Shown here in pieces: positions 24,784 through 37,389 of a DNA stretch of 64,000 nucleotides. The stretch is from DATEPR01 sp036273855. GTDB taxonomy: Bacteria > Actinomycetota > Actinomycetes > Mycobacteriales > Pseudonocardiaceae. Within the stretch, counting starts at the first letter, position 1, and each line of letters begins with the position of its first letter. The notes beneath the pieces are model-generated. The model did no database searches. It saw nothing but the letters and a program-made list of their open reading frames with translations, and had not been told where the DNA came from. The position numbers were made by a program, and so were the translations under genes. The stretch spans positions 47,211 through 111,210 of the forward strand of contig DASUGU010000103.1 of the NCBI GenBank assembly GCA_036273855.1. The letters run 5' to 3'.

Positions 24784-26847
24784 ATGTACTCAGCACGCAG
24801 GGCGGTCGGCATCGCGCTGGCCGCGATGACGGCGGCCGCGATGGCAGGCGCGGTGCCGGTCGCGACGGCGGCGACCACACCGTCGGACGTCAACGTCACG
24901 GTCAACGCGAACGAGGGCCTCGGCACGATCCCGGACACCGGCTACGGCCTGAACTCCGCGGTGTGGGACGGCCAGATGAACACCCCGCAGGTCCAGGGCC
25001 TGCTCAGCACGGCGGGCGTGCGGATGCTGCGCTACCCGGGCGGGTCCTACGGCGACATCTACCACTGGCAGGACAACACGGCCACGGGCGGCTTCGTCGC
25101 CCCGGGCACCGACTTCGACTCGTTCATGGGCACGGTCAGGACGATCGGCGCGCAGCCGATGCTGATCGCCAACTACGGTTCCGGTTCGCCACAGGAGGCG
25201 GCGGACTGGGTGCGCTACGCCAACGTGACCAAGGGCTACGGCGCGAAGTACTGGGAGATCGGCAACGAGCTGTACGGCAACGGCTACTACGGCGCCGACT
25301 GGGAGACCGACGACCACGCCGACCACAGCCCGACGGCGTACGCGGACAACGTGCTCTCCTACGTCGACGCGATGAAGGCCGTCGACCCGACGATCAAGGT
25401 CGGCGCGGTGTTGACCCTGCCGGGCAACTGGCCGGACAGCGTGGTCAACGCGGGCGATGCCGGTGACTGGAACAAGACGGTGCTGTCGCTGGCCGGATCG
25501 GCCATCGACTTCGTGATCGTGCACTGGTATCCCAGTGCCACCGACGCGGCCACCGAGCTGACCGAGCCGTCGATGGTGGCCGGCGAGCTGGCCCAGCTGC
25601 GGCAGGAGATCGACCAGTACGCCGGGCCGAACGGGCCGCACATCGGTATCGCGATGACCGAGATGAACGGCGGCGTGGACGAGGACACCCAGCCGGACGC
25701 GCTGTTCAGCGCCGACGCCTACTTCACGGCGCTGGAACACGGCGTGTTCACCGTCGACTGGTGGGACACGCACAACGGCGGGACCGCGGTCGGCACCGCG
25801 CCCGACGGTGCCACCGACTTCGACGACTTCGGCGTGCTGTCGTCGGGCAGCACGGTCGGCACCACGGCCGAACCGCCGATGAACACACCGTTCCCGAGCT
25901 ACTTCGCCCTCGCCATGCTGGGCAGGGTGGGCCGGCCCGGCGACACGATGGTGCGCGCGGGCAGCGACTCGTCGATGGTGGCGGTGCACGCGGTGCGCAA
26001 CGCGAACGGCGACCTGTCCGTTCTGCTGGTGAACAAGGATCCGGCGAACGCGCACCAGGTGGCGTTGCATTACGCGGGCTTCACACCGAGCACCGCCACC
26101 CCGACGGTGTACGGCTACGGCGACGAGGCCACCACGATCACCACCGACGAGACCGGCACCAGCGCGACCCGGACACTGCCGGCGTACTCCATCGAAACGG
26201 TCGTGCTGACGCCGACCGGTACGGCCAGCACGGTCGGTGCCCCGACCGGCGCGTCGGTCACCGGCGTCACCGGCGACCAGGCCACGGTCACGTGGACGCC
26301 GGGCACCGGCACGGCTGTGCGTTACGAGGTATACCGCCAGTTCGGCACCGACAGCGAACTGCTGGGCAGCTCCACCACGGACTCGCTGACCCTGCACAAC
26401 CTGCCGCCGGGCACCGGTTACACGCTGAACGTGCTGGCCAGGGACGGCAACGGGAACCTGTCCGCACCGTCCAACCCGGTCACCTTCACGTCCAGCACAC
26501 CTCGGGCAGCCACCTGCGCGGTGAACTACGTGGTGACCACCGGGTGGGGCACCGGATACAACACCGACATCACGGTCACCGACACCGGTCCGAATTCGAT
26601 CAACGGCTGGACACTCGCGTTCTCGTTCCCGACCGACAGCGAATCGGTCAGTGGTGGCTGGAACGGGAACTGGACCACCGACGGTGCGAACGTGCACGTC
26701 ACCAATCTGGACTGGAACGCAACGCTTGCTCCGAACGGCGGTAATTCGGTTGACATCGGATTCACCGGTGCCAACAACGGCGCCTACCCGTCACCCGCGT
26801 CGTTCACGCTGAACGGCACGGTGTGTGCCACGACGTACTCGTCGTGA
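24784..26847 (+). CDS. Secreted clan GH-A glycoside hydrolase with FN3 and CBM2 (arabinofuranosidase-like)
   Basis: A 687-residue exported enzyme. The signal peptide is residues 1-30 (cleavage after ATA). The catalytic TIM barrel has the acid/base Glu162 in WEIGNELYGNGYY and the nucleophile Glu293 in MTEMNGG, a spacing fitting alpha-L-arabinofuranosidase (GH51-like) or a related family. A beta-sandwich, an FN3 domain (about 480-570) and a C-terminal CBM2 (last 108 residues, flanked by paired cysteines with Trp-rich faces) follow. It likely attacks plant cell-wall polysaccharide with cellulose anchoring. GGGAG precedes ATG 24784. The exact family is not certain. Confidence 0.85.
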   Translation: MYSARRAVGIALAAMTAAAMAGAVPVATAATTPSDVNVTVNANEGLGTIPDTGYGLNSAVWDGQMNTPQVQGLLSTAGVRMLRYPGGSYGDIYHWQDNTATGGFVAPGTDFDSFMGTVRTIGAQPMLIANYGSGSPQEAADWVRYANVTKGYGAKYWEIGNELYGNGYYGADWETDDHADHSPTAYADNVLSYVDAMKAVDPTIKVGAVLTLPGNWPDSVVNAGDAGDWNKTVLSLAGSAIDFVIVHWYPSATDAATELTEPSMVAGELAQLRQEIDQYAGPNGPHIGIAMTEMNGGVDEDTQPDALFSADAYFTALEHGVFTVDWWDTHNGGTAVGTAPDGATDFDDFGVLSSGSTVGTTAEPPMNTPFPSYFALAMLGRVGRPGDTMVRAGSDSSMVAVHAVRNANGDLSVLLVNKDPANAHQVALHYAGFTPSTATPTVYGYGDEATTITTDETGTSATRTLPAYSIETVVLTPTGTASTVGAPTGASVTGVTGDQATVTWTPGTGTAVRYEVYRQFGTDSELLGSSTTDSLTLHNLPPGTGYTLNVLARDGNGNLSAPSNPVTFTSSTPRAATCAVNYVVTTGWGTGYNTDITVTDTGPNSINGWTLAFSFPTDSESVSGGWNGNWTTDGANVHVTNLDWNATLAPNGGNSVDIGFTGANNGAYPSPASFTLNGTVCATTYSS

Positions 26848-26874
26848 AGTTTCGTATGAACCGGAGAAAACCCG

Positions 26875-27507
26875 TCAGGAGAGGGCGGCCAGCGCCAACC
26901 TGGTCAGTTCGCCCCGGATGGCGGCCAGCGGTTCCTGCCGGCCGTGGATCGACCAGTGGTAGACGAGTTCGTTCACCGCTCCGATGAAGGCGGTCGCGGT
27001 GAGGCCGTAGTCGCGTTGGGCGGCCTCACCGCGCTGCACCGCCAGGGTGGCCTCCGCCTCGATCAACTGGGCCAGTTTCGCCCGCCAGGCAAGGCGATGG
27101 CGTTCCACGGCCGCGCTCACGCCGACGACCTCGACGTAGGCGATCCTGGTCCAGCGCGGGTCACTGGACGTGGTCCCGATGTAGGCGTCGATGGCCCGGT
27201 CCAGTCGGACCGACGTCGGCTCGTCGACCACCTCGCCGACGGCCGCGATGACCGCGTCGAACGCCTTCTGGGTGATCTGGTCGTGCAGGGCGATCAGCAG
27301 GGCCTCCCTGCTGGCGAACTCCTCGTAGAAGTTCCTGGTGGACACATTCGCCCTGGCACACAACCGTTCGATGGAAGTGGCCGGATATCCCTCGGTGCCG
27401 AACAGTTCCAGCGCCGCCGTCATCAGGCGCTGCCGTCGTTCGGCCCGGCGTTGGGAAGCGGTTCGGCCGCCGTAATCGCGGCGGGCCGCTGGCGCAGTGC
27501 CAGTCAT
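26875..27507 (-). CDS. TetR family regulator
   Basis: A 210-residue TetR repressor. After a basic N-terminal arm, the HTH spans residues 20-68 (TSIERLCARANVSTRNFYEEF). The C-terminal domain is of the common hydrophobic-ligand type. GAGGA lies before ATG 27507. Its promoter region, with several inverted repeats, is shared with the distant oligopeptide transporter operon, though 638 bases separate them. Target unknown. Confidence 0.87.
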   Translation of the reverse strand: MTGTAPAARRDYGGRTASQRRAERRQRLMTAALELFGTEGYPATSIERLCARANVSTRNFYEEFASREALLIALHDQITQKAFDAVIAAVGEVVDEPTSVRLDRAIDAYIGTTSSDPRWTRIAYVEVVGVSAAVERHRLAWRAKLAQLIEAEATLAVQRGEAAQRDYGLTATAFIGAVNELVYHWSIHGRQEPLAAIRGELTRLALAALS

Positions 27508-28145
27508 GGGCGTCCTCGTCGATACGGACTCGTGGGGGCGGAATTCGATCCGCCAATCTTGGCATGTTCACCTACTCCTGAGTCCCCACGAGCCCAGCGT
27601 TGCGTATGAGACAACATCGCCGAAATCCACGTAACCGCGCTCAACCATGAATGCGGTTAGCAACCGGTTGACTCCGCGCCGTGTCTGTCACCGAATCGAA
27701 TACGAAATTGATGGACCGGGACGCGTCGAAGCGGTGAACGGCGGCTATCGTGTCGATCGGTAACATCCGGACCGGAGTCAGGTTGGCCCTGGCCCGACTT
27801 GTCCGTCATGCCGGGAAGCACCAGCGGTACGGGAGTGAGCACCCCGAGGAGTTAGCCTGTTCGGCGTACGTGACCTGGGCTGTTTGGCGGCGGTGATACT
27901 GTACCGGGCCGTACTGGAACTGGTTCGATAACGGAATCATGTCACGTTGGTCACGTAAGGCGTCATCCGCCTGAATGTACTCTGTACCCCGTTTGGAGGA
28001 CAGTTGAATCACAATCGCGCCACGGACAGCCAGGGAGCCTAGCCTTCTCGCGGTCCGAGATTGGAAAGTCGCGTACAGCCCGCACGGCCAGAAGCCGAAC
28101 GGGAGCCGTAACACACTGCCTACCCGGCGGAAAGGGGCCACTGCG
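27508..28145. other. 638-base intergenic region before the opp operon
   Basis: It contains a 9-bp inverted repeat CTCGTGGGG/CCCCACGAG (27529-27537 and 27584-27592) near the TetR start, a nested GGCGGA/TCCGCC repeat, AT-richer DNA at 27600-27720, and a possible 12-codon leader ORF at 28004-28042. No longer gene on either strand looks real. Confidence 0.6.
27529..27592. repeat. Inverted repeat upstream of the TetR gene
   Basis: CTCGTGGGG at 27529-27537 and CCCCACGAG at 27584-27592 are exact complements separated by 46 bases, with a smaller GGCGGA/TCCGCC repeat inside. They may be paired repressor half-sites. Confidence 0.35.
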
Positions 28146-29165
28146 TTGGCAGCGCCGTTGGAGCCGTTGGGGGATCCGGTCGGGTCCCCGGTCGAGGTAC
28201 AGCCGACGGCCGGTGTCGGAGCCAAGGCCATCCAGGGCCGGTCGCTCGGCCAGATCGCCTGGATGCGGCTGAAGCGGGATCGCTGGGCCATGGCCGGCGG
28301 GATCGTCATCATCGTGCTGGTCGTCCTGGCCATCGCCTCGGTGTTCCTGCAGAAGGCCGGTCTCCTCGACATCGCGACACCCCACCAGAACCTGATCAAC
28401 GTGAACACCGACGCGCCCACGGGCTTCTTCGGTGGCATCAGCCTCGCGCACCCGCTGGGCATCGACCCGCAGTTCGGCCGCGACATGCTGTCCAGGATCC
28501 TCGTCGGCGCCCAGTACTCGCTGCTCGTCGCGTTCAGCGCCACGGTCCTGTCGGTCATCATCGGCACCGTCATGGGGGTCATCGCCGGTTACTTCGGTGG
28601 TTGGGTCGACACCGTCATCAACTGGCTGATGAACGTCTTCCTGGCCTTCCCGCTGCTGCTGTTCGCCGTCGCGCTGACCGGGGTCGTGCAGAGCATCCCC
28701 AGCGGCTCCGCGTTCGGCCTGAGCGGCAACACGCTGCGCGTCGCCGTGCTGGTGTTCGTCATCGGCTTCTTCAACTGGCCCTACATCGGCCGCATCATCC
28801 GCGGCCAGACGCTGTCCCTGCGCGAGCGCGAGTTCGTCGACGCGTCGCGCAGCGTCGGCGCCCGCAGCTTCTACGTGCTGTGGCACGAACTCCTGCCCAA
28901 CCTGGTGGGCCCGATCCTGGTCTACTCCACCCTGCTGATTCCGACCAATATCCTGTTCGAGGCCGCTCTGGACTTCTTGGGCGTCGGTCTCCGGCTGCCC
29001 ACCCCGAGTTGGGGTGGACTGCTCGCCGACGCCGTGAACAACCAGTACTACTCGATCGACCCCGAGTACGTCCTGGTGCCGGGTTTGGCGATCTTCATCT
29101 CGGTGATGGCGTTCAACCTGCTCGGCGACGGACTGCGGGACGCGCTGGATCCGCGATCTCGATGA
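28146..29165 (+). CDS. Oligopeptide ABC transporter permease (OppC type)
   Basis: A 339-residue inner-membrane permease with six helices. The N-terminal helix follows RSLGQIAWMRLKRDRWAMAGG, the usual OppC/DppC entry. The EAA loop in the last third (EREFVDASRSVGARSFYVLW) couples to the ATPases. TTG 28146 is used as start, with AAAGGGG 8 bases upstream. It is the first gene of a five-gene peptide/nickel-type importer. Finding OppC before the binding protein is unusual. Confidence 0.9.
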   Translation: MAAPLEPLGDPVGSPVEVQPTAGVGAKAIQGRSLGQIAWMRLKRDRWAMAGGIVIIVLVVLAIASVFLQKAGLLDIATPHQNLINVNTDAPTGFFGGISLAHPLGIDPQFGRDMLSRILVGAQYSLLVAFSATVLSVIIGTVMGVIAGYFGGWVDTVINWLMNVFLAFPLLLFAVALTGVVQSIPSGSAFGLSGNTLRVAVLVFVIGFFNWPYIGRIIRGQTLSLREREFVDASRSVGARSFYVLWHELLPNLVGPILVYSTLLIPTNILFEAALDFLGVGLRLPTPSWGGLLADAVNNQYYSIDPEYVLVPGLAIFISVMAFNLLGDGLRDALDPRSR

Positions 29166-29226
29166 GCCGTTCGGTTCACACCGCTCGCTCCACACAGAAA
29201 ACTCATGAGGAGGCGTGTCAGTCGTT

Positions 29227-30993
29227 ATGAAACGTAAGCACACAGTGGCGTTCATCGCCGTCTGTGCCGGGCTGAGCCTGGCCGCTGCCTGTGGCAGCGG
29301 GTCAGGCGGGAGCAGCGGAAGCACCAGTGGTAGCTCCGCCTCCTTCAACGCCGGCATGACCAGTGTCGTCAACGCCTCCAACCACAAGGGCGGCGTGATG
29401 AAGCTGGCGCTGACCAACACGGGCGACTCGACGGACCCTGGTAACACGTACTACGCGTTCAACTGGGACTTCAGCCGGCTGTACGCGCGTCCGCTGCTCA
29501 CCTACGCCCCCCAGCCGGGCGCGGCGGGCCTGAAGCTGGTGCCCGACCTGGCCACCAGCCTGGGCCAGGTGACCGACAACGGGCTCACCTGGACCTACCA
29601 CATCCGGTCCGGCCTGAAGTTCGAGGACGGCAGCCCGATCACCACGAAGGACGTCAAGTACGCCATCGAGCGCAGCACCGCGTACGCGCCGGACGTGCTG
29701 CCCAACGGCCCGACGTACTTCAAGCAGTACCTGGCCGACCCGAGCTACCAGGGTGCCTACAAGGACAAGACCCCCGACAAGATGGGTCTGACCTCGGTCG
29801 ACACGCCGAACGACACCACGATCGTGTTCCACCTGTCGCAGCCGTTCTCGGAGTTCGACTACCTGGCGACGCTGCCGCAGACCGCTCCGGTTCCCCCGGA
29901 CAAGGACACGGGCGCGAACTACCAGACGCACCCGATCTCCAGCGGCCCGTACATGTTCAAGAGCTTCAACCCGAACACGGGCTTCACCCTGGTGCGCAAC
30001 CCCAACTGGAACGCCGCGAGTGACCCGACCGTCAAGCAGTTGGCGGACGAGATCGACGTGGCCTACAACGTGTCGGCCGCCGACGTCGACTCCCGGCAGT
30101 TCACCGGCCAGCTCAGCATGGACCTGGACGGCCGTGGAGTGGCGACCGCCGGTCGCGCCCGCATCCTCGGCAACCCGAAGCTGAAGGCGCAGTCCGACAA
30201 CCCGACCACCGGCTTCCTGGCGTACTTCGCGCTGGACAAGCAGGTCGCACCGCTGGACAACGTCAACTGCCGCAAGGCGATCCTGGACGGGGCGGACCAC
30301 ACCAGCCTGCAGACCGCCATGGGTGGCCCGATCGGCGGTGGTGACATCGCCACCACGATGCTGCCGCCGAACGACACCGGCTACGTCAAGTCCGACGTGT
30401 ACGGCTTCCTGCAGAACCCGCACGGCAACGTCACCAAGGCCAAGCAGGACCTGGCCGCCTGTGGCAAGCCGAACGGCTTCACCATGAACGTCTCGGTCCG
30501 CAGTGACCGTCCCGCCGAGGTCTCCGCAGGTCAGGCTCTCCAGGCCTCGCTGTCCAAGGTCGGCATCAAGTTGCAGATCGACCAGTTCCCGTCGGGTCAG
30601 TACTACACCAACTTCGCGGGCGCTCCTGCCTACCTGAAGTCGCACAACATCGGTATCGCCATCACCGGTTGGGGTGCCGACTGGCCGTCCGGTTTCGGCT
30701 TCCTGTCCCAGGTGGTCGACGGCCGGAGCATCAAGCCGGCCGGTAACACCAACATCCAGATGACGAACGACCCGCAGATCAACGCCATGCTGGACGCCGC
30801 GGCCAAGAACTCGGACGCGAACGCCAGGACGAAGATCTACACGCAGATCGACCAGAAGATCATGGCCAACGCCGAGATCCTGCCGATCGTCTACGAGAAG
30901 GCCCTGCTCTACCGCAATCCGAACGTGACGAACGTGTTCGTCGACCAGGCCTACGGCCAGTTCAACTACGCGGTGATGGGCCTTGCCAACTAA
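29227..30993 (+). CDS. Oligopeptide ABC transporter substrate-binding lipoprotein (OppA/DppA family)
   Basis: A 588-residue solute-binding lipoprotein (SBP_bac_5). The signal peptide is MKRKHTVAFIAVCAGLSLAA with lipobox cysteine at about residue 21, then a Gly/Ser linker. Family features are LVPDLATSL, VTDNGLTWTYHIRSGLKFEDG and the later CRKAILDGADHTSL. I choose ATG 29227 since the signal peptide begins there; GTG 29215 is nearer to GAGGAGG. It captures peptides outside the membrane for the permeases. It lies between the two permease genes and is followed by a hairpin. Confidence 0.92.
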   Translation: MKRKHTVAFIAVCAGLSLAAACGSGSGGSSGSTSGSSASFNAGMTSVVNASNHKGGVMKLALTNTGDSTDPGNTYYAFNWDFSRLYARPLLTYAPQPGAAGLKLVPDLATSLGQVTDNGLTWTYHIRSGLKFEDGSPITTKDVKYAIERSTAYAPDVLPNGPTYFKQYLADPSYQGAYKDKTPDKMGLTSVDTPNDTTIVFHLSQPFSEFDYLATLPQTAPVPPDKDTGANYQTHPISSGPYMFKSFNPNTGFTLVRNPNWNAASDPTVKQLADEIDVAYNVSAADVDSRQFTGQLSMDLDGRGVATAGRARILGNPKLKAQSDNPTTGFLAYFALDKQVAPLDNVNCRKAILDGADHTSLQTAMGGPIGGGDIATTMLPPNDTGYVKSDVYGFLQNPHGNVTKAKQDLAACGKPNGFTMNVSVRSDRPAEVSAGQALQASLSKVGIKLQIDQFPSGQYYTNFAGAPAYLKSHNIGIAITGWGADWPSGFGFLSQVVDGRSIKPAGNTNIQMTNDPQINAMLDAAAKNSDANARTKIYTQIDQKIMANAEILPIVYEKALLYRNPNVTNVFVDQAYGQFNYAVMGLAN

Positions 30994-31030
30994 GTTCAAC
31001 CCGTGACAACCCGAGGTAGGTGAAGGCACC

Positions 31031-31059
31031 GGTGGCCGGCGGCGAACCCGTCGGCCACC
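31031..31059 (+). repeat. Intercistronic hairpin after the binding-protein gene
   Basis: GGTGGCCG (31031-31038) pairs with CGGCCACC (31052-31059) across a 13-base loop, between the binding protein and the OppB gene. Such hairpins commonly stabilise binding-protein mRNA or partly stop transcription. Confidence 0.5.
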
Positions 31060-31072
31060 GCCGCCGTCCGCA

Positions 31073-32083
31073 GTGATCACGTTCATCATTCGGCGACTCA
31101 TCTCGGCCGTGCTGATGCTGATCGTCGTCAGCATGGCGACCTTCGCCGTGTTCTTCCTGGTACCTCGGCTCGCGGGGCAGACCACCGAGCAGTTGGCGGC
31201 GCAGTACGTCGGTCGCAACCCGACCCCGGAAGTGCTGCACGCCGCGATCGTCAAGTTCGGTCTGGACAAACCGGTCTATCTCCAGTACTGGGAGTTCCTC
31301 AAGACCATCGTGGCCGGCGAGAACTACGACACGGGCACCAGCCTCGCGCACTGCCCGCCGCCCTGTTTCGGCTACTCGTTCCACAACCAGCAGCCCGTGT
31401 GGCCGCAGATGTTGGCCGCGCTGCCGGTGACGGCGTCGCTGGCCATCGGCGCAGCCGTGCTGTGGCTGGTCGCGGGCATCGGCATCGGCGTGCTCTCCGC
31501 GCTGCGCCGGGGTTCGTGGTTCGACCGGGCGGCGATGAGCGCGGCACTGGCCGGCGTCTCGCTGCCCGTCTTCTTCACGGCGTTGTTGTCCCTGGCACTG
31601 TTCCGGGACACGATCCCCCTCTTCCCGGACGCCGGCACATACACCCCGCTGACCGAGAATCCGGCCAAGTGGTTCGAATCGCTCGTGCTGCCGTGGGTGA
31701 CCCTGGCCTTCCTGTACGCCGCGCTCTACGCCCGGCTGACCAGGGCCGGCATGCTCGAGACGATGAACGAGGACTTCATCCGCACCGCGAGGGCCAAGGG
31801 CCTGCGGGAACGCAGAGTCGTGGTCAAACACGGCCTGCGGGCTACGCTGACGCCCATCGTGACCATCTTCGGCCTGGACATCGGCCTGCTGATCGGTGGC
31901 GCCGTGCTGACCGAGACGGCGTTCTCGCTGCCCGGTCTGGGCCGCTTCGCCATCGGCGCGATCGGCGACCAGGATCTGCCGGAGATCCTCGGCGTCACCA
32001 TGCTCGCCGGGTTCTTCGTGGTCTTCGCCAACCTGATCGTGGACATCCTGTACGCGGTCATCGACCCGAGGGTGCGGTACTGA
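31073..32083 (+). CDS. Oligopeptide ABC transporter permease (OppB type)
   Basis: A 336-residue, six-helix permease. The N-terminal MITFIIRRLISAVLMLIVVSMATF is the classic OppB/DppB entry. The EAA loop is EDFIRTARAKGLRERRVVVKH. It starts at GTG 31073 with no strong ribosome site. The next ATPase overlaps its stop by one base (TGATG). It forms the channel with the OppC-like protein. Confidence 0.9.
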   Translation: MITFIIRRLISAVLMLIVVSMATFAVFFLVPRLAGQTTEQLAAQYVGRNPTPEVLHAAIVKFGLDKPVYLQYWEFLKTIVAGENYDTGTSLAHCPPPCFGYSFHNQQPVWPQMLAALPVTASLAIGAAVLWLVAGIGIGVLSALRRGSWFDRAAMSAALAGVSLPVFFTALLSLALFRDTIPLFPDAGTYTPLTENPAKWFESLVLPWVTLAFLYAALYARLTRAGMLETMNEDFIRTARAKGLRERRVVVKHGLRATLTPIVTIFGLDIGLLIGGAVLTETAFSLPGLGRFAIGAIGDQDLPEILGVTMLAGFFVVFANLIVDILYAVIDPRVRY

Positions 32084-33189
32084 TGAGCAACACGGACAGC
32101 TCGGACAGCTTCGTGGACGTCCGCCCGCTGCCGGGCACCGAAGGGTACGTGGACACCGAGCCGACGCCGCCCGCCGCGTTCCTGGAGGTGCGCGACCTGC
32201 GCGTGCACTTCCCCACCGACGACGGCGTCGTCAAGAGCGCGGACGGCCTGTCGTTCCAGTTGGAGCGCGGCCAGACCCTGGGCATCGTCGGCGAGTCCGG
32301 TTCCGGCAAGAGCGTCACCAGCCTGGCCGTCATGGGGCTGCACAAGCATTCCCAGGCGAAGATCAGCGGTGAGATCTGGCTGGACGGCGAGGAACTGGTC
32401 AAGGCCACCGATGAGCGGGTGCGGTCGCTGCGCGGCAAGAAGATGGCGATGATCTTCCAGGATCCGCTGTCCGCGATGCACCCGTACTACTCGGTCGGCG
32501 CGCAGATCATCGAGGCGTACCGGATCCACAACAAGGTGACCAAGGCGGTGGCCCGCAAGCACGCCATCGAGATGCTCGACCGGGTGGGCATCCCGCAGCC
32601 CGCGTCCCGGGTGGACGACTACCCGCACCAGTTCTCCGGCGGCATGCGGCAGCGCGCGATGATCGCGATGGCGCTGTCGTGTGACCCGGAGCTGCTGATC
32701 GCGGACGAGCCCACCACGGCGCTGGACGTCACCGTGCAGGCACAGATCCTGGACCTGATCCGGGACCTCCAGCAGGAGTTCAACTCCGCCGTCATCATCA
32801 TCACCCACGACCTCGGCGTCGTCGCCGAGCTGGCCGACGACATCATGGTGATGTACGCGGGCCGGACCGCCGAGTACGGCCCGGCGGGCGAGATCTTCTC
32901 CGCGCCGCAGCACCCCTACGCGTGGGGGCTGCTCGGTTCCATGCCGAGACTGGACCGCGAGCGCACCGACCGGCTGCTGCCGATCAAGGGCACGCCGCCC
33001 AGCCTGATCAACGTGCCGACCGGCTGCGCGTTCCATCCCCGGTGCGCCTATCCGAAGCTCAACGGCACTCGGTGCTACGACGAGGTGCCCCAGCTGCGCG
33101 AGGTGGACGGCAAGCACACCGTGGCGTGCCACCTGTCCGCCGAGGACCGGTACCGGGTGTGGGACACCGAGATCAGGCCGAACCTGTGA
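32083..33189 (+). CDS. Oligopeptide ABC transporter ATPase (OppD type)
   Basis: A 368-residue ABC ATPase. Walker A is GESGSGKS, the Q-loop IFQDPLSAMHP, the signature FSGGMRQR, and Walker B LLIADEPT. The C-terminal oligopeptide extension (oligo_HPY) includes the cysteines of GCAFHPRCAYPKL, usual ligands of a 4Fe-4S cluster in this family. It begins at ATG 32083, directly at the OppB stop. Confidence 0.93.
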   Translation: MSNTDSSDSFVDVRPLPGTEGYVDTEPTPPAAFLEVRDLRVHFPTDDGVVKSADGLSFQLERGQTLGIVGESGSGKSVTSLAVMGLHKHSQAKISGEIWLDGEELVKATDERVRSLRGKKMAMIFQDPLSAMHPYYSVGAQIIEAYRIHNKVTKAVARKHAIEMLDRVGIPQPASRVDDYPHQFSGGMRQRAMIAMALSCDPELLIADEPTTALDVTVQAQILDLIRDLQQEFNSAVIIITHDLGVVAELADDIMVMYAGRTAEYGPAGEIFSAPQHPYAWGLLGSMPRLDRERTDRLLPIKGTPPSLINVPTGCAFHPRCAYPKLNGTRCYDEVPQLREVDGKHTVACHLSAEDRYRVWDTEIRPNL

Positions 33190-33209
33190 CCGCGGCCCGA
33201 GGGAATGAG

Positions 33210-34241
33210 ATGAACGACGACGCGAACCTGCTCCAGGTCACCGGGCTGCAGAAGTACTTCCCGGTGCGCCGTGGGCTGCTCAAGCTGAAGGCCGGCGACG
33301 TCCAGGCCGTGGACGGCCTGGACTTCGACGTGAAGCGCGGCGAGACCCTGTCGCTGGTGGGCGAGTCCGGCTGCGGCAAGACCACCACCGGCCGGCTGCT
33401 GACCAGGCTGCTGGAGCCCACCGCCGGCAAGATCGTCTTCGACGGGCGGGACATCACCCACCTGTCGATGGGTGGCATGCGCCCGCTGCGCAAGGACATC
33501 CAGATGGTGTTCCAGGACCCGTACTCGTCGCTGAACCCCCGGCACACCGTCGGCACCATCGTCGGCGCGCCGTACCGGTTGCAGCACGTGGAGACGCCCA
33601 ACGGGGTCAAAAAGGCCGTGCAGGACCTGCTGGCGCTGGTCGGCCTGAGCCCGGAGCACTACAACCGCTACCCGCACGAGTTCTCCGGTGGGCAGCGGCA
33701 GCGCATCGGCATCGCCCGCACGCTCGCCCTGCGGCCCAAGATGATCGTCGCCGACGAGCCGGTGTCCGCACTGGACGTGTCCATCCAGGCCCAGGTGATC
33801 AACCTGCTGGAGGATCTCCAGGAGGAGCTCAACCTGACGTACGTGATGATCGCGCACGACCTGTCCGTGGTGCGGCACGTGTCCGACCGGGTCGCCGTGA
33901 TGTACCTGGGCAAGATCGTGGAGATCGGTGACGCGCCCCAGGTCTACAAGTCGGCGATGCACCCGTACACGGTGGCGCTGCTGTCCGCCGTACCGCTGCC
34001 CGACCCGAACCGGCGCACCAAGCGGGATCGGATCCGGTTGTCCGGTGACGTGCCCAGCCCGCTGAACCCGCCGTCCGGCTGCCGGTTCCGCACCCGGTGC
34101 TGGAAGGCGCAGGACATCTGCGCCAACCAGGAACCACCGCTGAACGAACTGGCCACCGGGCACCGGGTGGCGTGTCACTTCCCGGAGAACGTGTCCGCCA
34201 CGGCGGGGGCCCCGGCGACCCAGGCGGCGGCCACCACCTGA
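33210..34241 (+). CDS. Oligopeptide ABC transporter ATPase (OppF type)
   Basis: A 343-residue ABC ATPase. It has Walker A GESGCGKT, Q-loop VFQDPYSSLNPR, signature FSGGQRQR and Walker B IVADEPVSALD, plus the C-terminal Cys-rich oligo_HPY segment GCRFRTRCWKAQDIC. The start at ATG 33210 is 20 bases after the OppD stop, with GAGGGAATGAG upstream. It completes the importer. Confidence 0.93.
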   Translation: MNDDANLLQVTGLQKYFPVRRGLLKLKAGDVQAVDGLDFDVKRGETLSLVGESGCGKTTTGRLLTRLLEPTAGKIVFDGRDITHLSMGGMRPLRKDIQMVFQDPYSSLNPRHTVGTIVGAPYRLQHVETPNGVKKAVQDLLALVGLSPEHYNRYPHEFSGGQRQRIGIARTLALRPKMIVADEPVSALDVSIQAQVINLLEDLQEELNLTYVMIAHDLSVVRHVSDRVAVMYLGKIVEIGDAPQVYKSAMHPYTVALLSAVPLPDPNRRTKRDRIRLSGDVPSPLNPPSGCRFRTRCWKAQDICANQEPPLNELATGHRVACHFPENVSATAGAPATQAAATT

Positions 34242-34274
34242 TCGTGTTCGGCCGCTGTGGCAGGATGCCGGTCC

Positions 34275-37385
<3,111 letters not shown>

Positions 37386-37389
37386 GCGT

